Assembly: GCA_050084515.1 (NCBI GenBank)
Contig: CM114271.1
Location: 3,224,001-3,288,000, forward strand
Direction: 5' to 3'
DNA length: 64,000 nucleotides
Source: Blasia pusilla
Taxonomy: Eukaryota > Marchantiophyta > Marchantiopsida > Blasiales
Below the pieces are notes generated by a model. It saw only the letters and a program-made list of their open reading frames with translations. It did not search any database and was not told where the DNA came from. This document shows, piece after piece, positions 10,701 through 24,289 of the stretch; the first letter of the stretch is position 1, and every line of letters starts with the position of its first letter. The position numbers were made by a program, and so were the translations under genes.

Positions 10701-13700
10701 TTATGAGCGGGATACACACCTCTGGCAGTCCCAAATCAGCAGTTTTAACACAGGTTATTACTCTTTGTGCTGTGCCCTTGAGGTTCCTCAGTACTCTTTT
10801 TAAAGGACTCTGCTTTACAGGTAGTAGGTGACTTGACCGCTGTTTCATAAGGCCTATGAGCCCTCATTACCACAGCATTTCAGCAGGAGAAATTGTGACT
10901 AGATCCTGGTTATCTGGAGCTGGTTCTTCCTCACCAGCTGGAGTGAATACTTTTTGCAAAGGTCCTGCTGGGAAAAAGCTCCTGATGTGTACAACATATA
11001 TCTTCTCCTGTTCCTCCCAAATGTTCGCAAGATGGAAGTTTCATCTTTGCAGCTGCCTGGTGACCTTTTGGACTTGGTGATCTTGTCCTTAGTCAAGTCC
11101 AATTGCATTTGGGCAGTCAGTGCCATCCCTCTTGATACGACGAAGAGGGTTAAAGGCTTGACAAGTACTTTTTCGGTTTCATCTTCATGATTTCGTTTGC
11201 CCTGCTGTTCTATCATCAACAGATAGAAATTCCTTTGCAGCTCTGAGAGCTGGTGCCTCACGTCTTCCCTCTTTGGGTTCTACTTCCAACTCCATCCATT
11301 TTGCTCCCAAGCTCCTTGCATGACCCAAAATTAGATAGTCCAGTATCTATTCCTTTTCTCCGCTTTCTCGTCTTGATCTCTATTGATTGAAGCTACAGCT
11401 AATTCTTGTCCCTCTCTCTACTCCATTACGTATCCTGAAAGTTTCTGCTCTGAACCTGGTTTCAGGGATGCAGACTGCCAATCCTTTGTCTTAGTTAGAT
11501 TCTTTCCATCTTGCACACTTTGAAGACTCCTGTTCAACTACTTTACTCGGTAAGGGACTCAGGTTTTCAGCCAAGCTCACAAGCTCCTCTTGGTCCTTAT
11601 TACCCTCTCCTTCATTAGTTGACATATGCCACTCAGCGATCAGGAGTCAAGAAGACTATTAGATCTTCTACTGATTCTGGATTTTGCATTAGATCTTTAA
11701 AAAAATAACAGAACCAGGGGAATCCTTGTTTGGAAAGTTGCCCAAAGTTCAAGTTCAGAAAGAGCAGGAACATACTCTTAAGTAGTTGAGCTGGAATAAC
11801 CAGGACTCTGAATGCAGTTACTAAAGGACTGGGAGAGCTCATGCAGAAATACAGGGTTGAGGGAGGAAAAAACTCAAACCTTCTTCTACTGACTGCGAAC
11901 CCTAAAACAGCATGAGGTAAAAGGTGCTGTGTGTAATTCCTCTACCAAGGAAAGCAAGCAAGAAGCTGTGGAGAAGAGGCAAGACACACCTCTGTGGAAA
12001 CACAAGGATCTTCAAAGGTTTCATGAAGCTTGAAGCTTTCTTTCCTCATCTCCTCCCTACTTACTTCCCTAAAGTTCTAGTCTTTCTTCGGCAAGCTTCA
12101 TCCATCTCCTGTCCATTTCATCCTGATAAATCCAAGAAAGATTAGATCATTTCACTTCGACCCAGAAACCAAATACTCAGTTTGCTAGTATAATTTTACT
12201 GCTTTTTGCTGCCAAGCTCAATGCCAGTCAAATCTGCTTCATGGAAGTTGCACTTGACAAACCTGAGGGGCTACACAAATGGCTTTATCACTGCTGCAGA
12301 GGGACTCATGCTCATGTCTATCATGCAATCTACTACAGGAGCTATCATGTGCTCATGCATCATGCTTGGAGCTTGTATGTTTGCCAGGGCGGGGTTTGCA
12401 GTCAACCAACATGTAAACAGTGCCTCGGTATGCAGGCAACATAATGGGTGTTTCCAACACAACAGGGACAGTGGCCGTTGTGGTAGGAGTGGTTGTGACT
12501 GGACAGACCCTAGAGGCTTTTATCGCAGAATAAGCAAACCTTAATAATTGGGCCATTCTGTTTGCCATACCACCAGTTCTATTTGTCCGCAATGCTGGTG
12601 AATCTATGGAAACTCAAGTTTGATTGTTGAGCTTCTTTTGAGGAGCCCAAACTCAGCCTGTGTGAAGCAGTTAGGTCCCTTTTGCAACAACTACTGAATG
12701 TTTGGAAGTTGTGTTGTTCATCCAGCGGCTGCCGCAGTGAGCTGAAGGAGGAACGAATTGTGCAACTTGAACTATAGAAATCTGCAGCGTGAAGAATTTG
12801 CGCATGAGTTTGCGGAGGTGAGCTTCAACTAATTTATGAACAGTTGGGATTTGAACATCACTGTAATGGCACATAGAAACTTATGGCCTCAAAAGATGGT
12901 AGTTCTCAGCTATAGAACGACCTGACCTCAGCAGACATGAGAACCGATTCAAGATCCTCAACACCTTCCTCTAAAAGTGTAACATATAATCGATCTTGAG
13001 ACAAACTTCATAGGTGCTGGACCTAGATCTCCTAATGTTACCAAGATCTCAGTTTCAGGTCTTTTTTCATGTCTTTAAAAACCTACCTATGATTCAACCC
13101 CATCTTACTTGTCCCACTTTCCATAGCAGCTAGAAGTCAAATTAGAATCCTCTCCATTCTGCACACTTATCCATTACTCGGCAATTAATCAATTCAGTAC
13201 TTACACAACAGTAAAACTTATCTACCACCTACGGTGCTACCTCATCAGTCTTGCACCTCATCAGTTAGTGAGATTTTAACAAAACACATCCTCAATAAGA
13301 ATTCAAAGATTTTGATGAAGGCTTTTTTCCAACTCTTAAAGAGTTCTAATGGAGTCCGTATTGATGCTGTTGATTTGTCCCAAGTCAGATAACTAAATGT
13401 ACCCTGGGAACATCTCATGTGGAACCCCATAATACCTGAACATCTTTCTTCATTGATCAAAATTTTCCAGATGATTTTGAAGTGGGTAGAAAGCTTTGAT
13501 TCTTATTCTCAATTGTCTCATCTTCTACCAAATGTCCTCTTTGGTGAGGAAGGATCAACCAAGTGAATTAAAGTGAACCCTGAATAGTGGCAAAAAGTCT
13601 CTAATCAAAATAGTGAACATGTGTAACAAAAGATCAAACCTACCTGATCAACCTCCATCCTGCCATGAACACAAGGTCTTACATGGAATGGAGATTACTC

Positions 13701-13835
13701 AAAAAATCTTTCTTTTACTCTGAAGCTCTTATAAAATTCTTAAATTACTTTTCTCGGGCCTCACAAGTTTTCCTAGCTATCCAGTGTATCTCATGTCTTT
13801 TACACATTTTAAAGTGTTACTTTCTCCCCAACCCA
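7791..13835. other. 6 kb of gene-like composition without a supported gene
   Basis: GC-richer than the surrounding AT-rich DNA at 7.8-8.4 kb, then moderate. Short ORFs occur on both strands (for example 10899-11261 minus, 120 codons; 12206-12544 plus, 112 codons) but none shows a domain, and none joins to another through convincing splice sites. It may hold introns or UTRs of a gene starting at 7.7 kb, a decayed gene, or noncoding transcripts. The region lies between the inverted repeats at 6.3 and 13.9 kb. Confidence 0.45.
8573..8640 (+). ncRNA. tRNA-like segment with pol III A and B boxes (tRNA pseudogene or SINE head)
   Basis: TTAGCTGAACTG at 8580-8591 resembles an A box and GGTTCAACTCC at 8618-8628 fits the B-box consensus exactly, 38 bases apart, close to tRNA spacing. 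Short complementary segments CCAAG (8572-8576) and CTTGG (8633-8637) could be a remnant acceptor stem. The T stem pairs poorly, so it is not a working tRNA. An AT-rich tail follows, as in SINEs. Confidence 0.35.
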
Positions 13836-13837
13836 AT

Positions 13838-14056
13838 GAACGGGGAGATCCGGGTTTACGAGGAATCGTAGCCGGCTAAAATAAAAAAATTCCGATTCGA
13901 TCCAAGCTCGTCGGATAAAACTGGCAGGTTAAGGGGGGGATTTCTTTGTAAATGTATCTGGAAAGCTGGTTGGAAATCTAAATTTACCGGTATGGGCTCT
14001 GGAACACCAGTTTTGTACCGGTTCTCGTGAAAAAACTCCTCGGACTATGCCCCAAC
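13838..14056 (+). repeat. About 210-bp repeat, inverted partner of 6.27-6.49 kb
   Basis: This matches the reverse complement of 6266-6492, including a G7 run at about 13933 and the block 'cgtgaaaaaactcctcgga' at about 14026-14044. It carries no ORF. The boundaries are approximate because the two copies have diverged. Confidence 0.7.
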
Positions 14057-14059
14057 CCT

Positions 14060-17000
14060 CTCAAAGAGTCGTACATGGGTTAAGAATACACATGTCCTTC
14101 ACAAGATTGTAAGCCACTCGAAGTGGATGGAGGGATCTGATTCATCCTTTTTGTAGAGGACACCTTCTACAAGATGTCTACAGATGACTTCCTTTTATAG
14201 GAACAACAAAACACAAGGATTCAGTAAGAATGAATATTAAATACAATAGTGCATGTCTGAAATTTGACTGTTAAGCCATCCATCCATTATTACTCAGCCA
14301 TTATCTTTAAATAAAAAAAAATGGATGAGTATAACTTATCTCTATTCACTTTCTAATTTACCAAACAGATTATGGCGCATCAATTTAATGAGAGAGGAAA
14401 GGAATGATATGTCAAATATGAAAAATTTGCAAATAGTTTCTTGAAAAGAGAAGTTTACATATTGTCATCTAGTTTATAAAATTATGAGTAATATTTAAAT
14501 CAAATTTTGGACATATATATATGAAACTTGATATCTATGTTACTCAAATACATACATGCCTTTCACTTCATTGTATACTTAAGAAGATTTATGATTTAAC
14601 TCAATCAAAAGAATGCATTCAATAACAAGCAATGAAGATGAGAATCTTTAAAAAAAAATAAGCGAAAATATTATAGGGAAATATATGTTCATTTGTTGAT
14701 TCAAAGAGACCTTCAAAGCCTCCTCTATGGAGCAAGATTGGTGTAAATTTAATTAATTTTATACACTTTGGAGTTGAGATAAGTTTCTCTTCCAAAAGAT
14801 TTTTTTGCTAAGTTAAATATTTTCAAAAAAACTTTCCTTTGAAAATTATGCAATTAGACTAATGATAAATAATCATAATCTAAAATTGGGAAAAAAATCA
14901 TAGCTTTATGTTCTTCATCGTCAAATACCCCCCTCCACTTCATTACCACCAAAATATTGAAGTATGAGATCCTCTTGAAGCTTGATCTTGATCTTGATGA
15001 TAATGTCATCGAAATCTTGCAAGTTTCCTAGAGATTGACAAAAATAATACAATAAATTATATCTTATATTAAATAAATTTTCAACCAATAGAAATATTTT
15101 ATTATGGAATTTTATACTTCATATTTTTTTCTCTTTGCAACTTTGAAGAAATGAAAATTTTCAATGATATAGACACATAAAAATAACTCTATACTTTGAA
15201 TTTTATGATGAAAAGAATGGTTCACAAGTGGTAGGGATTGGATTTTAATAGATATATGGAAGATTCTTAAGTAGAGATTGTAAGAGAAATTATTTGAAAT
15301 GATTAACTTAATTTTGTCACATTTCATGTTGTTATTAAAAAAATTAGAATATGATTGCACATCTATTTATATAGGTTCTTAAAAGATGGAGGTTGCATGA
15401 AATTGAACTAAGAGGAAAGCTTAATAATTATTCTAAAAAAAATCATAAAGATACCTACAAAGGGAGGTACTGGAAATAACCCATTTTCATAATAAGAGAT
15501 CTCTAAATAGACAAAAGAAGACTAGTGTACCACGTCACACAATAGAGCTCAAAGTGATCTTTCAAATAACACTCAAAATTCAAACTCTCTAAGAAGAATC
15601 ATTATGAAACTCTATTATATGAATTTATTTCATCACTTATAATTTATGTAGAATCAATAGAATCCATAGTCAATCCTTTGCAATGAGTTCCAATTTTTTG
15701 AAATTAAATACTTAATATCTATCCTAAAGAATATTCCTGAAATTTAGGATCGAGTTATTTGATGTTAATCTCTAAGTAGTTCAAGAAGTGATAATAGTAT
15801 CTTGTAGTTTCAATAAGAGTTTAATGCTTCCTTTTGGTTAATTGTGATCATTGGGTTCAATTTTAATTGGTTAATGAATCAAATGATATCTTCTTCTTCT
15901 TTTATCGCTTTCTTAGTCCTTTCACATTTCCATTTCTCAATCATTTTCCCTAAATGAATAAAAAAAAAAAATAGGGTCTTCCCTCCGAGTTCTCTCAACG
16001 TCTAGAGTATAGAGTAGGATAGCGAATATGTATATAATCCACTAATATTTTTATCTTATTAAATAGAAGTTTATTTACTTATTGTGTTATTAATAACTTA
16101 ATAAGTATAAAGCTAAGAAACAATGAATGTGATCAAATTTCTTAGGTATGGATTATCTTTTTAATGTTACTTTCACTATCATACTTATTATATTATATTT
16201 TGTGATTCTACAATTCAAAAAGTTTTTAAGTTGGTCTTTTTCCAACATACTCTTAATATCCTCTCCTTATTTGTGGTTATGTTTAACTTGGTTTTCTCCA
16301 TCAGTTGTGTTGGACATCCATCAATTATTTATGCATAGCCAACAAAAAATTCATAAAGAGTTTGGAGATCATCAAATATGCTTTCAAGAACAAGAAAATA
16401 ATCCCCACAAAGACCCAACTTTGAAGAGATGAAGAAATTCAACTACAATAGATTTTATTCTAGATCCAATCATTTAACATTCCAATGAGAATAGGTAATG
16501 AACTCAAATCCATCGAGAGACCCACACAATCTAGAGAGATGGTTTATATGTTTTGGTTTTGTGAAGAAAGAAAATGGAATATGTTTTTCATGCTATCTAA
16601 CTTGGATCAATTACAGTATGGAACTTACAAAAATCTCATATAAATGCTCCATATATAAGATCCTTGCACAATTTATCTATGGGAAAGAGCTATAAGAATG
16701 ACAAAAAATCTATGAATCATCTTAGCATCATCAAGTATATATATAAACATTAAGTTGATAAGAATTATATATTTTAAAGATTTTACTTTACTACTACAAT
16801 AAGAATAAAAATATGCATTTAAAATTTTTTTATTCATGGTTAACTTCCATCTAAGATTGAAAATTTTATGTAAATATTATTTAGAAAATTTCATTTATAT
16901 GGACTTTTCACCATTCTTCTAATTACCAAAAAATCATTTCTTATTAATTCTTTTGGAGTAATTATTTGATATAGTGATATTATTCAAATTGAATTATCTT

Positions 17001-17204
17001 TGAAATTTTTTTGTAAGCTAGAGTTCTAAATTAGGTTAAATATGTAAATAATTACTACTTATATGTATATGTTTATTATTGTTGGAGTCTTCAGATTTAG
17101 TGTTTAGCTCTAGGTGCCCTACTTCTCATATCTTATCTTCATAGAAAGTCTTTTTTTTTTTCTTTCCCTTTTCGATCTTTCCATTAACACAATTTTAGGG
17201 TGTT
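14060..17204. other. Very AT-rich intergenic DNA
   Basis: The composition is strongly AT-rich throughout. The few ORFs (for example 15112-15360 minus, 16148-16432 plus) are K/N/I/F-rich chance frames without domains. The last 150 bases before 17205 include a T-run and CT-rich sequence that could be the 5' UTR of the next gene. Confidence 0.6.
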
Positions 17205-20200
17205 ATGGCAAGTCGAGGAGCCCGAGCGCGCTATTACCCTGGAGCAAACTCTTTTAGTCTTTTCAGTGCACAGGTATATTTTCCTCTCTTCTTTGGAACC
17301 CCTAAATATGAGACCTCTATGTCCACTCTAAATATCTCAAGTTTGAAGAAGCTTGAGATGTATTTTTTTTTACATTTACCACGTGTATGTTCAGAATTGA
17401 GTTAGCTTTAGGTTATGATAAGATTATGAGAGAATTGGACCCTACCTATGTTGTTTTGATTAGAAAATTGAAATTCAAAGAAAGATTGTTGCAATAGAAA
17501 GTTGGCTTAAGTCATTCAATATCTCAAAGATACTAAGTGCACTAAAGATTTGGATTATCTGTGTTTACACATGAGAATAGGGAAGCAATCCACTTGAAGA
17601 CTGCAAGGTGTACGGGAAAGGAGTCCAAAAGGTTGTTCCTACTCTCATCTAGGGTAATTGCATTGATTTGTGTTAATTTTACGTTATTTGATTAAGCTAC
17701 AATATCTTAATGAAATTATGGGCTTATATTTGGTATTGTATTTTAATATAGGTTTATGATAGATCAGTCAAGGGATATGCTTACACTCTTTGCGGAGGAC
17801 CTCAATCAAAATTGCAGCTACCAAAACATGATACAAAATCAGGTAATTTTCAAGTGATTTCAGGTTTTGAAAGATATCTCCAGGTTTCAATAATAGTATC
17901 TATCTTAATATTTGTGGATATGTCATCTTACACATATACAATGGGTAATAGTGTGATATTTTGATGTAATCAATAGAATTTAAGAGCATGCAATGGAGTG
18001 AATGAGCAGGTCTCCAACTACTGCATCACTTCTTGGTCTTCCAAGTGTTTGTGCCCCCGGGCCAACATTTTTCTATTGAGCTCAGGTAACTCGTAAGCAT
18101 GTCCTTATCCTCCATGTGAACCTTATGAAGTTGGAATTTGTTTCATGGCTTCATTGGTTTGTCAAGCTATGAATTTAAAAAATTGTGAAATGGATATTTT
18201 CACAAATATATGGACTTAAATATACTTGGTATTTGATAGTCAATACTAAAGGTGTTTTCTGATGATGAGATCATAATTTGTTTATAGGGTAAGCGACTCG
18301 AATAACACAAGGAGAAAAATGTACTTTTCTACAAATTTTAGTGACATCAAGAGTACTCCTCTCCATTGTCAAATACCTATTTCGATGGTCAGTAAAATCT
18401 GAATCTCTTTCTAGCTAGGTGGTATCTATTTGATTCCAACCCTTTCAACTTTTTTTCTTAAGTTGAGATAGTCTTTCCATGCGCATACTTCCAACTAAGT
18501 TCTCTTTGCACAACTTCTCACAAGTCATAATGAGATAGTCACTCCTAAAACTTGACCGATAGGATTTTCTTCAATATAAAATTTTCTTTTTCATCATTAC
18601 AATCTTGAGGGAAATTTTTAAATGATATTTTACAAGATTTCTTCAGAGAATTTTTCTTTGATGTTCTATCTCCTATTACAATCATGGTTGATAGACTATC
18701 CAAATTACTAAATAGAACAATTTTTTCATCAGAAAATCATTCCATTGGTTGGGAAATTGTATATTTATTTAATAAACCATACTTGACCATCAATGCAGGT
18801 CATACGCAATAAATGGCTTAGTTTGGCATTTCATGTTGCAGATCTCTTCAACAATTGTTTCCGTGGTGGTGTAAATTTTCGGTGAGTGTTTTCTTATAGT
18901 GTTAATCCTAGATGACTTTCTTTCATATTAATAAATCCCACGTGATTTTATTTCATTCTTGTGGGAATAATTTCATTCTTGTGGGAGCTTTTCTTCAAAT
19001 GCTATATTGCCTCACTTTTTGATAACCTACTTGCAGGTCCATTGATATTATTGTTCTAGGTCCTGTATGTAAAATTCGAAAAATTTTCACAATGAGATGT
19101 CGAATTACGGATACAACTCAGTACGGATACGCGGAGGAAGGAAATGAGGATTGCTTGCCACAAGAGCATCTTTATGCCTCAGGTGTAGACTCATGTATAC
19201 AAATATTGGATATGGCATCATTACAAGCGACCGTTCTTAGCAATGGTGAAGCTAATGCTGAAGGTACTCCCATCCTATTTGATTTTTGGTGAGTCAATCG
19301 TCTTGCAAAAAATATATATCATGAAGAATAGTTACAAGAAAAACTATGTTACTACAGCTAAACAGAATTTCAAATTTTTTTTGGGATCTTATTGGTTTTT
19401 TGTGCATTGCCTTTTTCCTTAATTATTTACAGAGTCTCGAATTGCTTTGGGTCTAGAAACTGGATTGAATGCTCGGAAGGGCACACATGGCAAGATGGAA
19501 AATTCACGTATGGTACATGTGGCATTTGGGACAAGAATGCCACTTCCATTGTCCACAGTTCAAATCAACACAAATCTCCCACACGACAAGTGCCCACTTA
19601 TTCCCAAGGATCGGTTTCGACAACATTTTCATATTGACCCTGCAGTTTGTGAAGCCAAGGAGCCTAAACCTTCATCAAACATTGTATCTCGTGCATTGAG
19701 TATGACCTCCACAAGTCTTCGTCAAGAAACTGAGAGAAGGAAGGTGGATGGATTACTACTAGATTGTAAGTCTATGCTAGGCAATGGAATAGGGAAAGTT
19801 TATAACGATGTAACCCCATGTGTTGAAGAGAAAGATCCTTCCAACACTCCCATAGCAGAAAGAATGAAAATAGATAATGTCTCACAAGAGTTTCACTTGC
19901 CATCAATTCTAGACCCATTGCCCCATTATCCAACAATGATTGATCAGAACATCAGTGAAGCAACAAATGGTCATGTTGGGGTGGATCCTACAAACAAAAG
20001 TCCATGTAAAGCTCAAGGACCAAAGAAAAGGGAAGTACAAACATCTACATATACAAAATCCCAACGTAAAGACTATCAGGGTGACAAGCAGAGATCAAAG
20101 GAGTACAAATATTCAAGATATATGGATTCGCCCCCTGAGAGCCCTCCTTGTGCTTGGAACAACTTTACCAATGGGAACAAATTTGAAGATAAAGCTTTCA

Positions 20201-22360
20201 ATGATCATTTCATGGACGGACTGTGGATGGAAAACCAATTTAGCAAATCTCTTGATACAGGTAAATCTTATGGCCCTATAGATAGCCTAAAAGAGAGAAG
20301 TAAAAAAATTTTGGATTCTCGAATCCAAATCTGATTTTACAATGAGATGGTTGGCTCAATGTGCATGGATATGTTCAGTTCAAGGTCAGAAAAAACTCAA
20401 CTCACAAGTCTTTCTTATGTTAGTAATTATCAACTAAGAATATCTAACAAAGAAGAACACATGACTTGGAAATACTAGAGCGTCTATAGTTGAATCTTAA
20501 TTTTGATCAAAAAGGGGATTGGAGTTGATACCCATCACTTCTTCAAGACACATGAAGTGTAACATGAAGGCTAAAATTCAAAATCTTGCACAATATCACT
20601 TAAAAATTATTTTCCAACACCACTTCTAGCCAGGGGTGATGACAAAGTAATTTGGTGTTTGGTATAGAAATGGAAGTACCCTTACTTTGGATGTGAATAA
20701 ATGTTGGATTAGATTCCTCCATAAAGTTTTAAGAAGTACTAATTTTTGGTTTATGGAAATGTGGATGACCTCCAAAAGAATAAATGTTGGATTAGATTCC
20801 TCCATAAATTTTTAAGAAGTACTAATTTTTCGTTTATGGAAATATGGGTGACCTACAAAAGAGAAGAGAATGTGGTATTCATAATCTTGAAGAAATTGCT
20901 CATGGCTCATTGGATCTTGGTTTGTATGTGCAACATGTGTATCCTAACGACATGAAAATTTTGCAGAAGCAGCAAGGAAATACATTCATGAGGAAGACAT
21001 GCTAGTATTTGATGACCAAGATGAATCTTCTTTTAAGAAACTCTCGTGTGAGAATAAAAAGGTTAGAATGACCAAAACTTTTCCACCACTCCCTAAAAAC
21101 TATGAGTCCACCAAAGGTCTTGGTGGGTTTGTCTTCACCAAGAAGAGATGGATATTCTAGATATTCATAAGAAGGTACCAAAATGATCCTAGGTTTCATC
21201 TAATCAATAAATAACTTCCACATGAAGAAGATGTAATAAAAGCTTCTTTAGATCTCGTGTGGTGAAATGGTCTCCAATTGTATATGATATAGTTAGAATG
21301 GCACTTCATAATCAAAAGTAAACTACCAAAATTCCTAGGAGAAAGTTACTATTTTTTTATTATTCTACTTATACTTTTTATAGTAAATTTTCTTATTACT
21401 AGAAGAAAGCAATAGCCTTCCAAGATGAGGTGTACATCCTTATCCACTTATGTTTGTGATAGGATTTTCGCAAAATGACTCGTGTGTTGTTGTTATCTTT
21501 TAGGATTTAAATAAATCAATCACATGGACGATGGATACCTTTCCTGAAGAAGAAGTCAAGGATGTGAGAGAATCTTTTGACTCTGAAATTGGAACACAGA
21601 TTTGCAGAGGAACGCTAGACTCCACTCTTGAAGAGAGGTAATGAAAGTAGATGCTTTGATTTTCTACTTTTTTTCTAGATTTTTCATATCTTTTGAGAAA
21701 TGAAAGAAGCTAAAAAACATAATTTTCTTAATTTAAGAATGTGTATATTTCTTTTCTCAAGTTTTTAGATAGAGTGATGATGATAAGAATTACCCAAGAA
21801 GCCATATTTCACCATTCACCAAAAACCTCGCATCTTGGGTTAAAACATCCATCTCTTCTATTCTTTCCTCCTTAGTGAGGAAAAAATAGAAGAGATAGAT
21901 GTTGCATACCCAATAAATTTTAAACTCATATTCTATTTGATCGGTAGGGATGTCGACACTTTTACCTTGGAGCCTTTCAAAAGTGTATTGAAGAGTGATG
22001 TATTGCGGAACATCTCGTCGTGGCAAATATTGGATGAAAATCCTATCACCACATCTCTTACAAATATTGAAGATCAAAATTCAGATCTTAATGAAGAAGG
22101 TGGATGTATGATCCTCTTGAAGTCTTTCCATCTTATTACGTAGTTCTGGGGAGCACCCCATAACTAGCTCATTGTTTTGAATTATGCATTTAAAGTTGGA
22201 TGAAGCTTCCTCATCCGTTGATGCTCACTCTAGATAATTCATGGTTGCAGGTCTCCTCGTTAGCAAGGATAGACCTGATGAAGACTTGGATCTTTTGTAT
22301 GATCCAACCTTGGATTGCTACTATGATCCTAAAACTAATCGGTACTATGAGCTAAAATGA
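17205..22360 (+). CDS. CFAP20DC: CFAP20 domain-containing protein (CFAP20DC-like), 12 exons
   Basis: Exons by GT-AG joins with matching phase: 17205-17273, 17608-17631, 17752-17842, 18010-18085, 18288-18387, 18799-18881, 19037-19263, 19433-20260, 20967-21061, 21504-21637, 21948-22099, 22251-22360; they total 1989 nt, 662 residues. The first 200 or so residues match the CFAP20/DUF667 domain: FSLFSAQ, VKGYAYTL, LQLPKHD, FVPPGQHFSIELRV, STPLHCQIPISM, VCKIRKIFTM. A long, probably disordered middle (mainly exon 8) follows. The C terminus has the family's tail YYDPKTNRYYELK. Relatives are linked to cilia and flagella, so sperm expression is expected. Exon 2 is a 24-nt microexon chosen because it supplies the GKGV.K segment before the YD.. 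motif. The N terminus is divergent and may lack a short exon. No frame breaks were seen. Family identity comes from motif recall, not a search. Confidence 0.85.
20695..20860 (+). repeat. Two-unit tandem duplication (83-bp unit) in an intron
   Basis: Two adjacent 83-bp units (20695-20777 and 20778-20860) differ at only a few bases. Both start with 'gaataaatgttggattagat'. The duplication lies in the intron between exons 8 and 9 of the CFAP20DC-like gene and does not touch splice sites. Confidence 0.9.
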
Positions 22361-23780
22361 AGTTTTCAACCTTAAAAAATAATAATGGATTTGGAGTAGT
22401 AAGATTTAGAGCAAGATACCAGAGGTTTCTAAGTGTTGCATAACTCCTTGCCAAGAGAAAAATTTCTTGTAGGCTCCCAAAACTCCAATTATGGAATATG
22501 AAGTTATGAAATTAATTGGGCGTACGGCCAAAATTTCCGTAAAGACCAACTGAATCAACATGTTTCAACCTTCAAAATGACATTCTATTGGATGAATATT
22601 TACAAGTGATGGATGGAAAAAATATGGCTGAAAGATAATGATTGAGGATATTAATGAATAAAGATTGTAGAGCATGTGTTAGCGTCTTCATTGAAAATGT
22701 CTCAAATTTTAGAATCATATGCTTTCCAATGAAGATCTAGAAGGGATGGATGCAAATAATGAAGCTTGGAGGCTTGATTTGAGGATTTTTTTTTTATCAA
22801 GTGGAGGTTGGAGAGAAGATAGTGTCAACTATAGGATAGAAATGGGATGAAATTTCTCTTCAATAAAATGTTTTTTTAGTAGAATCGCTCTCATACATTG
22901 ATTTCCAATTTTTTTTTCTCAAAAATGAAATGATTGAGCCTACCTTATGAAGACAAGGTTCTAAGGTATATTTTTCATAGGATGTTATATAGTCTTTAAG
23001 AAATGGTATAATGAATCTTGTTGGTTTTGAGTTGTGATTCTATAGAGATTTCATAGAGTTTATGGTAGTCCTTTCAAATACTATTATTATTATGTATTCT
23101 TGAATCTTGATGTCTTACTAGCCTAAAAGGCCTTAAGTAAGTATGGTACATATAAAAGGATTGCCTTTCAAATTAAAATACTCTTAGAATTGCCTTGAGA
23201 ACGTATTGAGAAATACGCCCCTACAACGATGCCGTCTAAGAAAGAATTGGCCTCATAGTAGTAGGTAGTTTTCCCTCTTTTCTTCATGTTTGTATGATAC
23301 AACTTTGTGCTCAATAGCTAAAAATGATATGAACGACACCCCTAGGGTAAAAAATAAAAAAAGTTATGCAGATGATTCATCGCCATCTACTTAGTTTCTT
23401 CTTGCTTCTATAAACTGTGAGCTTTTCACCTAATCCTTCTAAAGTTCTCCATGCTTATAATTGAAGACGTTTATAAAAGGCATAGATATTTTCTCCCTTC
23501 ATATCAAACTTAATAATGTATCAAGATGTTAATGCTCAAACATCTAATTTGCAAAGAATTCTCAACATCTACTTTGTCATTCCTTGTTCATGTTTAGAGC
23601 TACTAAAAGTAGCCAAATCATAAACATAACCCATCACACAACTAACTCAAAAACATGGAGAGGTGAATGATCAAGCATCTACTTCAGAAGGAATTCTCAA
23701 CCGTATCGTGCGCATACACATTGCTACACAACATACATTGTTGTCGATAAGCATACACACAAACACACACAATCCCATGC
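22361..23780. other. Intergenic AT-rich DNA downstream of the CFAP20DC-like gene
   Basis: AT-rich with A/T runs and no ORF of note. It presumably includes the 3' UTR of the upstream gene (poly(A) site not assignable). Confidence 0.5.
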
Positions 23781-23814
23781 TAACTCATGGCATCCAAACA
23801 ACGAGACAAGAAGT

Positions 23815-24288
23815 ACCAAAATATCTCCAATAAATCAAGTAGATCTCACATCACGTCACATCTCTCTCAACAACTCACACCAAGCTCTCTATGGTGTGCA
23901 CTCTCTCTCATGTCAATCCAAACCTACTCTCCTAAAGGGAGGCTTGGGTTACACACACAAGGCAAGGAGGACCATAGCTCTGCCGCCTCCTGCCAAGAGG
24001 TTCAACAAAGAGAGAATGACCTCTCAAGCTCTCTCTCGTTGAGGTATACCCCCTTCCCTCTCCCAAGCTCTCTCCTCGGTAACCTATGCTCGTAGGTCAC
24101 CTCCTTGGCTCTTGACCTATTGTAGCGGGTCAAGGGCCACCTCCACAAGTGGAAAGTCAACTCTACTAAATATGGAAACTTATCCAAAATAGTAAGTTTC
24201 TCTATATAACTCCAAATGAGCCGAAACACGGACTCATCTTTAGGATGTCCCGGGTGAATCCTCACCGCGACCTCCTATCAGGTGATAT
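23815..24288 (+). repeat. Dispersed repeat family R, copy 2
   Basis: It contains 'aaatcaagtagatctcac', the hallmark 'ggcttgggttacacacacaa' block, the CT-rich 'caagctctctctcgttgagg' block, and the segment ending 'ccaaatgagccgaaa'. It is immediately followed by the 3' LTR of the copia element at 24290, so the copia element sits next to or inside this copy. Confidence 0.75.
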
Positions 24289-24289
24289 A

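Noticed and set aside
19264-19292. Extension of CFAP20DC exon 7 to the GTGAGT at about 19290
   Set aside because: That join puts the next exon out of frame and creates a stop; the donor at 19264 (GTACTC) keeps the frame.
20261-20334. Continuation of CFAP20DC exon 8 to a TGA
   Set aside because: A GTAAAT donor at 20261 and following exons that join in phase and end in the family's C-terminal motif make splicing the better reading.
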